This document shows, in pieces, positions 26,165 to 34,867 of a stretch of DNA of 64,000 bases. The stretch's first letter is position 1, and every line of letters starts with the position of its first letter. The translations under genes and the position numbers were made by a program. The notes beneath the pieces are model-generated. The model searched no databases and had not been told where the DNA came from. It saw nothing but the letters and a program-made list of their open reading frames with translations. This stretch comes from Bacteroidaceae bacterium (GTDB taxonomy: Bacteria; Bacteroidota; Bacteroidia; Bacteroidales; Bacteroidaceae): the NCBI GenBank assembly GCA_016280445.1, contig JAEEGS010000038.1, positions 1-64,000 on the forward strand. The letters run 5' to 3'.

Positions 26165-29100
26165 ATGGCACGCATAGACCTTAGCATAGTCGATAGAGGT
26201 ACATCAAGCACCTCATGGACAAAAGAAGATGTCGCATTAACTGCAGATCATCTTGACAAAGTGATGGAGCAAAAAACTGATAACAGCGGTGCTCTGAATT
26301 CACTTCCAACGCCTTTTGCACGTTTCTTTGTAGCTCGTGAAGCATTCAGAAGAGTTAAAGAAGAGCATAAAGAATCTAGAAAAGAAGCAGGCTTTGCCTA
26401 CAAACAAATGGTATCAGACATATTAGATGTCTACGAATTGTTATTCAATCTCACATACCATAGAAATAACACTTGGAAGAGTGGAGAAAAGATAGAGCTT
26501 CGTGAATGGTCATTTAGTGAAAATGTTAAATCCATCAAGAAGAACATGCCCGTCTTGTATAATTCTATCAACGACTATTACAAATCGGACATTGTGGAGG
26601 ACAAACTCTATTTCCTCATCTTTACTGAAAATGGTAAAGAGAAACTTTTGGCATGTAGTTCTCCTATTACTGGTTTTGTTACACCGCCCGACATGGATAA
26701 AGCCAAGATTAAGGAGAATGGAAGTGTGAAGCTGAAGTTTGCTGGTAAACAATATGACGATCTGCATATTCGTAGAAAATCAGGTGGCGAATATTTCCGT
26801 GAGCCAAAATTGTTTGAAGAGCGCGATGCGGACTTTAAGAACTACATGTATAATGAACTATTTGGTTCTGATAATGTTGATGAAAGATACAAGGCTATAA
26901 AGGAATATATCCGCAGTTTTCAAAATGACAAGGATATTCGCAATGATTACACACTCAAACTTGAGGATGTAAAGTCTGATCAAAACGATAACCTCGTTAT
27001 CAATGGACTCTCCATTAAATCCTCTGCCGATGTTGACATCATGAGTTTCTTCACTGATACGATGATTCGTGTTCCATATCGCATCTCTTCTGAAAACTTT
27101 GCTGGTATGAAATTTAAAAATGATAGCAAGGATCGTGATTACGACTACTTGCTCCCATTTAAGCCAGAGGTTATGTCGCTCTTCGATAGTACAGAAATCG
27201 CTTCGGATGCACATATCGGCAGAAACTCCGTCAAGGTATTCTTGTACTATAATGGTAAAGAATATGTAAAGGAATACGCTAAAGACCCTATTCTAGAACA
27301 AGGCCGTATTGTCGATCTGCAAGCTGCAAGCATCAGTTTCGACCTGGGTATTTTCCCAAATATCCTATCGCATAAAGAACAGGAGAATAACTACTTTAAG
27401 ATATTAGTTGTTGGAGCAGACGAAGATCCGGAGGCGCCCATCTTCAATATTGATGAGATTTCACTTTCGTTCTTCAAAAAAAATGGTACAGATTTGATTC
27501 CTATTAAAGAGGTTTTGCCTGAGCACGATGCACAATATGGCGTTGAGCCTGCCGTAGTTCGCTCTCAACAAAAAACTGACGAAGAAGAAAGTGGTACGAA
27601 ATTCTATGAGCTATTCAATACTTCATTCAATGTCCTTGAAGTAAAGGTATTGAACGACACTGGTTTGCTTATACCAATATGGCAGAAGAGTAAAGCTACA
27701 AATGTTACTTTCACTTATGCCATCGACCTTGGAACTTCGAATACCTTTATCTCGCGATGCAAAAATGATAGCGACGGGAACCCTGATTTAAGCAAGAAGC
27801 CAGAACTCTTCAAGATGGATCGTCCTATGGTAAGTTTCATGCATGAGGTTCCTGAAGATAAACAATACTCTTATGCTCGCCGAATCGAGGATTCTATCTT
27901 TCCGAAAGCTAAGAACAAGATTAAAACCGAATTTGTTCCAGCACTCATCGATGGAACAGACTATAAGTTCCCCATACGCACAGCTCTCTGTGGTATCCAT
28001 GACAAGTCAAAGGAGCCAAAGCTGTTTGACAATCATAATATTGCGTTCTTCTACGAGAAGATTATGGCGAATGATGATCAAGATGTGATGACTGACATCA
28101 AATGGGATAAAGACGAGGATATGCTTCGTATATTCGTACGAGAACTGCTACTCATCATCAAATGCGACATCTTACAAAGAGATGGCGACCTTGACCGAAC
28201 TCGCCTCGTATGGTTTAGTCCTTTGAGTTTCATGGGACAGACTAGAGAAATCTACCAGCGCATTTGGAATAGTGAACCAGTTAACATCCTTTTCATTCCG
28301 AATACACAAATTCGTAGATTCTCAGAGTCTGAAGCCCCATATTATTACTACAAGAAAATGGACTACATCGCAGACTCTGACGCGGTATCTGTTATTGATA
28401 TTGGTGGCGGTTCTACTGACTTTGTCTACTTCAAGGACAACATCCCTCAGATAGCAAATTCTGTTCATTTTGGTTGTGATGTACTTTGGGAAAATGGATT
28501 CAATGACTTCGCAAATGTCAAAGAGAACGGTATATACCTCAAATATGCTGACAACCTTCGCTTCAATCGACCTGATCTTGAAGACCTCAATGAGTGCTTC
28601 AAACATGTTGACGCGATGAAGACAAAGGACATTATCAATTTCTGGCTTACCAATGAGAAGCATTGTCAAATAACTCGTTTCCTGAGCAATGACTTCAAAC
28701 CTGTATTTATCTACCATCTTACATCCATACTCTTCTACATGGCTTCCATGTACAAAGAAAATGGATTAGCCGCACCTAGAACTATTGTGTTCAGCGGTAA
28801 TGGTAGTAAATACATTGATAGCTTCATATCGACTGAAATTTCAGCATTGAAGAACATCATTGATTTAGTATTCAACAAGGTGTTTGGTGGAGAACACAAT
28901 GTAAACATCAAACTTCCTGAAGAAAGAAAAGAATCTACTTGCTATGGCGGCTTGTATCGCAACCCCAATGATGCAGCTGTCCGTGATGTTGTTTATCAAG
29001 GCGACAAGTCTAAGGAGTATGAAAAAGTTGGTGATATCAACACGAACTTTGAAGATCTGAAAGATGCTCTTTTGGTAAAGTACAAAGATTTGGCTTCTCT

Positions 29101-29320
29101 CTATAAAGATGTTCTGGATATGCTGAAGCAGGAGAATATCATTGACTACATGGCTAATACAGCAAAATATGTCTCTGCAGCAGAGGAAGACATGGGAACA
29201 CCGCTATCAGTGTACTATAAAACGCAGGTGAAAGAAAAGTATGCGGATGAAGTTCCATATAAGGACTCTGTGTTCTTCCTTCCAGTCATTAACAAAATCT
29301 TTAATATGACTAAGATATAG
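26165..29320 (+). CDS. Large protein with C-terminal Hsp70/actin-fold ATPase domain
   Basis: 1051 residues. Residues 1-510 are a large region without known match, mixing helical and beta segments. From about 515 an actin/Hsp70 ATPase domain starts: phosphate-1 YAIDLGTSNTFI (near 517-528), phosphate-2 VIDIGGGSTDFVYF (near 740-755) and the adenosine loop VFSGNGSKYIDSF (near 870). All three nucleotide-binding loops are intact. There is no DnaK substrate-binding domain; the remaining C-terminus is helical. It is either a chaperone-like switch or a filament-forming actin-like protein. Tightly packed between the tubulin-like and motor genes (three- and two-base gaps), so it must work with them. Confidence 0.78.
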   Translation: MARIDLSIVDRGTSSTSWTKEDVALTADHLDKVMEQKTDNSGALNSLPTPFARFFVAREAFRRVKEEHKESRKEAGFAYKQMVSDILDVYELLFNLTYHRNNTWKSGEKIELREWSFSENVKSIKKNMPVLYNSINDYYKSDIVEDKLYFLIFTENGKEKLLACSSPITGFVTPPDMDKAKIKENGSVKLKFAGKQYDDLHIRRKSGGEYFREPKLFEERDADFKNYMYNELFGSDNVDERYKAIKEYIRSFQNDKDIRNDYTLKLEDVKSDQNDNLVINGLSIKSSADVDIMSFFTDTMIRVPYRISSENFAGMKFKNDSKDRDYDYLLPFKPEVMSLFDSTEIASDAHIGRNSVKVFLYYNGKEYVKEYAKDPILEQGRIVDLQAASISFDLGIFPNILSHKEQENNYFKILVVGADEDPEAPIFNIDEISLSFFKKNGTDLIPIKEVLPEHDAQYGVEPAVVRSQQKTDEEESGTKFYELFNTSFNVLEVKVLNDTGLLIPIWQKSKATNVTFTYAIDLGTSNTFISRCKNDSDGNPDLSKKPELFKMDRPMVSFMHEVPEDKQYSYARRIEDSIFPKAKNKIKTEFVPALIDGTDYKFPIRTALCGIHDKSKEPKLFDNHNIAFFYEKIMANDDQDVMTDIKWDKDEDMLRIFVRELLLIIKCDILQRDGDLDRTRLVWFSPLSFMGQTREIYQRIWNSEPVNILFIPNTQIRRFSESEAPYYYYKKMDYIADSDAVSVIDIGGGSTDFVYFKDNIPQIANSVHFGCDVLWENGFNDFANVKENGIYLKYADNLRFNRPDLEDLNECFKHVDAMKTKDIINFWLTNEKHCQITRFLSNDFKPVFIYHLTSILFYMASMYKENGLAAPRTIVFSGNGSKYIDSFISTEISALKNIIDLVFNKVFGGEHNVNIKLPEERKESTCYGGLYRNPNDAAVRDVVYQGDKSKEYEKVGDINTNFEDLKDALLVKYKDLASLYKDVLDMLKQENIIDYMANTAKYVSAAEEDMGTPLSVYYKTQVKEKYADEVPYKDSVFFLPVINKIFNMTKI

Positions 29321-29322
29321 GT

Positions 29323-31122
29323 ATGAATTCTTTCGAAAGTACTATATTAATTTCTGGAATCGTTTTTTGTATTTTTATTTATTTTCAATTTAAATACTTT
29401 AATGAAACCAGAAAATATCGGAATCTCTTCAACAACTTCTTCAAGAAGAAAGAAGAGTATGCCACGTATAACACAATAGTGAATGGTGAAAACGTTACGC
29501 AACTGAAACAAGTTGGAGAAAATGAGTCCGACTTGAATAATCTTATTGCAGAAATTAACCATTATGTTGCTAAAACGAAAGGTACGACTGACTTCGCAGT
29601 TATTCAAAACAAGGTCGAACGAAAATTAAATATGCGTTACGACCAATCTGTGGCGAAAATGGCATTCCCTACATACTGCGGCTTAATGGGAACTTTCGCT
29701 GGTGTGTTTTTGGGAATACTCATGTTTATTAGTGGATTTGATGGTGCAGGTGACATTACAGATGAGTCAATCAAAAACCTTCTGTTCGGTGTCCTTGTTT
29801 CAATGTCCACAAGTTTAATTGGTCTGCTCCTTACGACTATCAACAATGCATTAGCTGGTGATTCTCGTAAAAACATTGAAGAAGACAAAAATGCCTTCTA
29901 CGATTTTGTACAGACAGAGCTAATGCCTTCCTTGGACGTAAGCATGGTATTGGCCATTACCAAATTGCATGAAACAGTTGATAAATTCGAACCGGCTTTT
30001 GATAGAGTTATCACTCGATTCCAAACGACATTTGATGCTTGTACTAGAGCATTTGGCGAAAGCTTTGAAACAAATGTACAAGCCGTCGCCGAGGCTGTTG
30101 AAGTTATGGGAAATAACATGGATAAGATTAACCAAAACATCAGCTTACAACATCAGCTCCTCTCTACCCTCAAAAGCGGCGAATTGGTTCGAGGAATGGA
30201 TAAATATATCGAGGCGGCAGACCACTTTGTTAGTATCACCAAGTCTCTCGATAAGTTTGAAGAAGCGCGCCGCATGATGTTGGCTGCTGCTCAGGAAGCA
30301 ATCAACCTTCAGAATTCATACTCTGATGCGTTGAAGATTCCACGTGAGCTGGCTGTCAGAATTAATCAAATTCTTGACCGCATTAAAACTTTTGAAGAGA
30401 GTGTCAACAAAGTCGGTGCAAGTCTGGCCAACAGACAGATACTGGGTAATGATGTAATTGAGGCTATCCGCGAGCAAGTGAATGCTATCCGTAAAAAAGA
30501 TAAGATAGCTTTGAAGTACTTCGAAATTGCTGATGGAAAACTGAGCGATGTCTTTGAGGAACAAACCAAGGTCCTCAATGAGATGAATACTCGCCATAAA
30601 GAGGCAATTGAAGGACAAACTGCTGGCTTCGAAGAGATGCTTAAAGAGCAAACGAAGGAAATCAAAGCCCAACATGCCCAGTTTATTGAGCAGATGCAAA
30701 TGCACCTCAATGTCGAGGAAATTCATAAGGATTTCTCGAATCTGCGTAAGTTAAATGAAATCGTAGAGCAGTTAAAGAATTTGACCAAAGACCCTGTTAA
30801 AGCGGATGATCTCAGCAAGAAGCTTCGCGACATTCAGGCGGAAATAGCAAAAATTCAGATTACGGAATCTAAGGGAGGTCTCGGCAGTATCTTTGGTAGT
30901 GGCTCGTCAAACACAGATGAGGTAAGAAAGCTGAAAGGTGACAACATAATATTAAAAGGTCAAGTAGACCGTCTCGAGAGACAAATTAAAGATTTGGTAA
31001 CGGAGAGACAAAATTCTCCTTTACCTCCACCTCCTCCAATTCCTCCAAAGGCGGGTACAGAAAAAAAACCTGAAAATCCTCCTACTGAAACACCAAAGAA
31101 AGGCGGTTGGTTCCGTTGGTAA
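29323..31122 (+). CDS. MotA/TolQ/ZorA-like proton-channel subunit with long tail
   Basis: 599 residues. One N-terminal helix (7-24) is followed by a cytoplasmic segment, then two helices, MAFPTYCGLMGTFAGVFLGI (113-139) and a second at 150-178. Their MGTFAGVFLGI and SMSTSLIGLLLTT patterns match the MotA/TolQ/ExbB channel family. From about 180 to 560 is a long coiled-coil tail, then a proline-rich segment (PPPPPIPPKAG) and a Trp-containing end. A five-subunit channel with a long intracellular tail is the arrangement of ZorA in Zorya anti-phage systems. It would use proton flow with the adjacent MotB-like subunit to drive rotation or signalling. Confidence 0.8.
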   Translation: MNSFESTILISGIVFCIFIYFQFKYFNETRKYRNLFNNFFKKKEEYATYNTIVNGENVTQLKQVGENESDLNNLIAEINHYVAKTKGTTDFAVIQNKVERKLNMRYDQSVAKMAFPTYCGLMGTFAGVFLGILMFISGFDGAGDITDESIKNLLFGVLVSMSTSLIGLLLTTINNALAGDSRKNIEEDKNAFYDFVQTELMPSLDVSMVLAITKLHETVDKFEPAFDRVITRFQTTFDACTRAFGESFETNVQAVAEAVEVMGNNMDKINQNISLQHQLLSTLKSGELVRGMDKYIEAADHFVSITKSLDKFEEARRMMLAAAQEAINLQNSYSDALKIPRELAVRINQILDRIKTFEESVNKVGASLANRQILGNDVIEAIREQVNAIRKKDKIALKYFEIADGKLSDVFEEQTKVLNEMNTRHKEAIEGQTAGFEEMLKEQTKEIKAQHAQFIEQMQMHLNVEEIHKDFSNLRKLNEIVEQLKNLTKDPVKADDLSKKLRDIQAEIAKIQITESKGGLGSIFGSGSSNTDEVRKLKGDNIILKGQVDRLERQIKDLVTERQNSPLPPPPPIPPKAGTEKKPENPPTETPKKGGWFRW

Positions 31123-31137
31123 ACGTAATTTAAGCTC

Positions 31138-31902
31138 ATGGACGGAAAGAAAAACAACTCATTTTGGCCAAGTTATGTGGATATTATGACAACTTTGTTT
31201 GCCATAACACTCATCTTGTTTGCTGTATCGTTCAGCCGTTTCAAAATCAAAGAGAAACAATTGCAGCTTTTGGTAAATGAATACGAGGATATAATAAATG
31301 TCTATTCGACTGTCGGCTCGATTGACTCGACAAAGTATTTCGGGTACAATGAACAATATTTGAAGCATTTGTTCACTGTTGATGTTGAGTATCAGCAAAA
31401 GGAATATCAAATAGACAAATTAAAGCTCGACTTAATAGATCAGGAGAAAGCTAGCAACAAGCGAGATAGCATTCTAGAGGCTGGACGTATCATCAAAAAA
31501 ACGATTATGAGTCTTGAAGCATCTGATTCCATCAAAAACAATATCAAATTTCTTGTTGTCATTGAAGGACAATCTTCAAGAGTCAGATACGATACAGATG
31601 ATTATCATAACAACTATACCCTATCCTACTTACGGGCACAATTCTTGAATAAGTTCTGGAAAGATAACGGAATTGATATTTCCTCTATTCCAAGATGTGA
31701 ACTGATTATTTCGGGAAGTGGTGAAGATGGAGTTCCAAGAGTTTCACCTTCGATACTAAATCCAATTACCTCAGAAGAAAGAGAGCAATGGATTGCGGAG
31801 GAAAGTAAAAATCAACGTTTCCTGATTCATATTGTTCCTGTTATCGGCAACATTGATGTAACGAAGGAGAAAATAGACAAGATACAAGGGAAAAGAAAAT
31901 AA
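31138..31902 (+). CDS. MotB/OmpA/ZorB-like stator subunit
   Basis: 254 residues. A short N-terminus leads into a single membrane helix SYVDIMTTLFAITLILFAVS. Asp15 sits where MotB and ZorB carry the proton-accepting aspartate. A coiled-coil neck (about 40-110) is followed by an OmpA-like peptidoglycan-binding domain. The domain shows FLVVIEGQSS, LSYLRAQFLNKFW and a closing NQRFLIHIVP strand. It pairs with the MotA-like gene 15 bases upstream to form a wall-anchored proton motor. Its stop overlaps the next start by one base. Confidence 0.8.
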   Translation: MDGKKNNSFWPSYVDIMTTLFAITLILFAVSFSRFKIKEKQLQLLVNEYEDIINVYSTVGSIDSTKYFGYNEQYLKHLFTVDVEYQQKEYQIDKLKLDLIDQEKASNKRDSILEAGRIIKKTIMSLEASDSIKNNIKFLVVIEGQSSRVRYDTDDYHNNYTLSYLRAQFLNKFWKDNGIDISSIPRCELIISGSGEDGVPRVSPSILNPITSEEREQWIAEESKNQRFLIHIVPVIGNIDVTKEKIDKIQGKRK

Positions 31903-33329
31903 TGAAGGAAGAAAATAAGCTAGACATAAATGAAGAGTACGAAAAGCTGGTACCTCCTACTGTACGGAAAAGTCTTTTCGACGAAAGCGAGGATTATGAT
32001 AGTCTTCGCGAATACATTATGTCTCAGCCTTATAATTCTTTGAAGAAAAGAAAGCTTCCCTTCTCTGACATTGAACTAATTGATTATATTGATTTCAGAA
32101 GAGGTGAATTAATAGATCAAGAAACGGCTGCACATAAACATCTATTTTTTATAAAACAGTCTGTAAAAGGTAAACCAGAATTCTGTAATGCTGTTGGTTA
32201 TTACATAAAACAGACAAAAGCCTTTATTGTAATGCCGTATAGCTATATTGTAACGCATGCATCTAAAGGGGTGCCATTACCTTCTGTAAGAAGGGGTAAT
32301 AGAAATATGGATGGAGTGAATAGGTATATTTCCACTTCTATTTCATTTATCTCTCCAGGTGATGCGGCATCATTTGTCCTAGGTCACAAAGCTGGGCTTG
32401 ATGAATGGGTTGACCGAAGAGGTAAAGGGCTTCTCGAATACTACTCGGAACTGGTCGCTAAACCTATTCTGGTGCCAGAGGAGGTCATTGAGCCGGAGAA
32501 TGATAACCATACACCACAATTATCAAAAAAGCCAGTTGCATTGGATAAACACTTATTCTACATCAAAGTGAAAAGAGTGTGTGATGCGTCCGGCTATTTC
32601 AACCCTGAAAATGGCTATTTCTATATTTGCAAAGATAGCTTCATTGCACTAAATGCAAATAAGGAATATGAAGAATCGCCTTCAGGGAAAGCGAGGGCTA
32701 GGCTCATTGCTACTGTTTGCACAAAATCACGCTTGTACTATAATGTGAACAGAGACGCGAAGTGTAGATCGGCTTCAGCTGCCGCTTCTTATGTTTTAGG
32801 GGAAGACTCATCATATGTTGAATGGGAAGATGAAAACGGTAAAGGGCTGAAAGACTTTTATCCAGAACATTTCTCTGACAAAAAAACGGGTGACAAACAG
32901 CAGAACTTTTTTTCTAGTATTGATAAATCGCCGGTTCAGTCTCCTGTCAAGAAAAAAAATGAAGCCACCCCTTTCTATATAAAATATGAGATGGAAAATG
33001 GTAACAGATGCCAAGCTTCAGGATTTTACGATCAATCAAATAAAGTGTTCGTCCTGAAAGAAGGAAGCCAATTGGCGACCACATCCTCAAGAGATTTGAT
33101 ATATACAGTAGAAGCGAGTGAAAGGCGTGTCCTAATCTTAAAGAACTGTAGGGTGTTGGATGGAGTATTTACTCTGATACGTGATGTCGAATGTGATTCA
33201 CCTAGTAAAGCTGCCTTCTATGTTTTAGGTCGTAAAGCGAACGGATTGGAAGAATGGAAGGACGGTGGAGGGAATACGCTGAGAAGATTCAAAGAAATAC
33301 TCTCAATCAGAAACGATGAATGTAAATAG
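31902..33329 (+). CDS. Protein with three tandem DUF4357 domains
   Basis: 475 residues. Three units of about 100 residues repeat a common plan. Each has an initial CxAxGYY/F strand (near 85, 225 and 365), a variable middle, and an ending SxxxAAxxVLG followed by a WxD..GKxL helix. Examples are FVLGHKAGLDEWVD, YVLGEDSSYVEWED and YVLGRKANGLEEWKD. This is the DUF4357 pattern, which is often fused to or placed beside restriction nucleases and GIY-YIG proteins; I infer a sensor or nucleic-acid-binding role. The N-terminal 70 residues are acidic and unrelated. Its one-base overlap with the motor gene shows it belongs to the same operon. Confidence 0.72.
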   Translation: MKEENKLDINEEYEKLVPPTVRKSLFDESEDYDSLREYIMSQPYNSLKKRKLPFSDIELIDYIDFRRGELIDQETAAHKHLFFIKQSVKGKPEFCNAVGYYIKQTKAFIVMPYSYIVTHASKGVPLPSVRRGNRNMDGVNRYISTSISFISPGDAASFVLGHKAGLDEWVDRRGKGLLEYYSELVAKPILVPEEVIEPENDNHTPQLSKKPVALDKHLFYIKVKRVCDASGYFNPENGYFYICKDSFIALNANKEYEESPSGKARARLIATVCTKSRLYYNVNRDAKCRSASAAASYVLGEDSSYVEWEDENGKGLKDFYPEHFSDKKTGDKQQNFFSSIDKSPVQSPVKKKNEATPFYIKYEMENGNRCQASGFYDQSNKVFVLKEGSQLATTSSRDLIYTVEASERRVLILKNCRVLDGVFTLIRDVECDSPSKAAFYVLGRKANGLEEWKDGGGNTLRRFKEILSIRNDECK

Positions 33330-33427
33330 AACATTGAATATAAAAGTTATATATATTCCTAATTTTACGTATAATCGTAAGTGGTTATTGTATAATAAAT
33401 ATCATTAAAATGTAGATAATGATCGTT

Positions 33428-33703
33428 ATGAATATCAAAGAATTTACAGAGTCTGCAATTGCACTTTATCTTGAAAAGGGCGGAACAGTTCATCCCGATA
33501 TTACGCTCGACATCTTCCAACTTATTGAGTTTAATGAAAGTCTATTTTTGGACTATATTGCGCTGAAGAATCAGTATAAGGATATCAACCCAACTATTGG
33601 AAAGACAATTCGTGCGCATTTTGACCTGCGTAACGACAAACCAATAGATGTAGCCGGTCAGAGCAATCTAATCAAGAAATACATGCGTTTTCATGTAAAA
33701 TAA
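33428..33703 (+). CDS. Small hypothetical protein
   Basis: 91 residues from the ATG at 33428; an ATG nine bases earlier would add three residues. It has no membrane segment and begins MNIKEFTESAIALYLEKGG, followed by a helical, moderately acidic body and a basic end (LIKKYMRFHVK). No family recognised. It follows the DUF4357 gene after 98 AT-rich bases containing a small TTACG/CGTAA hairpin, and precedes the nuclease gene by 16 bases. It could be an inhibitor of the nuclease, but this is only positional inference. Confidence 0.65.
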   Translation: MNIKEFTESAIALYLEKGGTVHPDITLDIFQLIEFNESLFLDYIALKNQYKDINPTIGKTIRAHFDLRNDKPIDVAGQSNLIKKYMRFHVK

Positions 33704-33719
33704 TTGTATCCTTGGAAGT

Positions 33720-34727
33720 ATGAGAAATTACATAATTGGATTTTCAGTCTTTATCATTGTCATCTTTGTTATAGCATTGGCAATGAACCAAGCGGATGAC
33801 TCTGTTGATGATATGGAAAGTCCTGATCAATTTCTCACACCTATAGAATCATCTGAAGAACCTACACATGAATCTGCCGATGCTTCAATGTTATTAAATA
33901 TTGAAGATTCTGTTACTGCTGCCCCCGATAATGTCGAGCCTGAGCCTTCTATACATTCACCATCTTTTGACACTACGGCAATTGAAATTCCACGTACCAT
34001 AAGGGCTACCTCTGAACAGATTCTCAAACGAATAGGTTATACTACGTCGTATAACAAACAAACAAAATGTCCAAACTGGGTAGCATGGCATCTGACAAAA
34101 GAACATACAGATGGTCCATATCACAGGTCTGGCGTTCCTTATATGGATAATCGAGGAAATGCAATTGGAATTTCACCATTCAACCCTGACATAGTTCGTG
34201 GTGATTATATCGAGGACTTGCAGGCTTCAAAGCCACGTCAGGAACACAGTGACTGGATGGAACATCCTGCTCTTATCGAACATGGCCATATGTGCCCTGC
34301 CGCTGACAGTAAATGGAGCAAGGAAGTGATAAACCAGTCCTTTTTGCTTACCAACATGTGCCCACAAGACGGAAATTTGAATGGCGGCGATTGGGCCGAG
34401 CTCGAAAATCGTTGCCGAGGATGGGCAAGACAATATGGCGATATTTATATAGTTGCTGGTCCAATTTTCGAGAACGGTGTATCTAAAACAATGGGTAAGA
34501 ACAAGATTGGCATACCTGATGCTTTCTTTAAGGTGGTTTTGCGTTTAGGTAAGAACCCTAAAGCATTAGGCTTTATTTACCCAAACAACGGAACACACCA
34601 TGCAATGAAAGAGTATGTATATTCAGTGGATGAAGTGGAAGGGATTACAGGCTTCGATTTCTTTCACAGACTACCAGATGAGATGGAGAATGAAATAGAA
34701 AGAATAAGCAACATAAAAGAATGGTAA
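33720..34727 (+). CDS. Membrane-anchored DNA/RNA non-specific endonuclease
   Basis: 335 residues. An uncleaved N-terminal helix (GFSVFIIVIFVIALAM) suggests membrane anchoring with the rest outside the cytoplasm. An acidic low-complexity linker (30-95) follows, then a beta-beta-alpha-Me (His-Me finger, NucA-like) nuclease domain. It has WVAWHLTKEH, the catalytic block EHGHMCPAAD (DRGH in most relatives; the general-base His is kept), TNMCPQDGNLNGGDWAELE with the metal-binding Asn, and GPIFENG. It cuts DNA and RNA without sequence preference in known relatives. Last clear gene of the AT-rich operon, and a plausible effector. Confidence 0.85.
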   Translation: MRNYIIGFSVFIIVIFVIALAMNQADDSVDDMESPDQFLTPIESSEEPTHESADASMLLNIEDSVTAAPDNVEPEPSIHSPSFDTTAIEIPRTIRATSEQILKRIGYTTSYNKQTKCPNWVAWHLTKEHTDGPYHRSGVPYMDNRGNAIGISPFNPDIVRGDYIEDLQASKPRQEHSDWMEHPALIEHGHMCPAADSKWSKEVINQSFLLTNMCPQDGNLNGGDWAELENRCRGWARQYGDIYIVAGPIFENGVSKTMGKNKIGIPDAFFKVVLRLGKNPKALGFIYPNNGTHHAMKEYVYSVDEVEGITGFDFFHRLPDEMENEIERISNIKEW

Positions 34728-34728
34728 T

Positions 34729-34816
34729 ATGACAAGAATGTCTTTGCCTTTTGCTAAGTGTTTTGTTTATCAGTAACTCATGTAACCCCGTGCCTGTTGA
34801 ACAAGAAAACCACTAA
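34729..34816 (+). pseudogene. Possible frameshifted tiny lipoprotein gene
   Basis: The ATG at 34729 starts MTRM and stops after 15 codons. One frame away, codons 34739-34816 read CLCLLLSVLFISNSCNPVPV and end EQENH, a typical lipoprotein signal with Cys. A one-base shift would join them. It may be a decayed or alternatively started mini-lipoprotein. Evidence is weak. Confidence 0.3.
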
Positions 34817-34867
34817 GACAGATTACAATCATGATAAATGATTAAAAAGATAATGATATAAACAATT

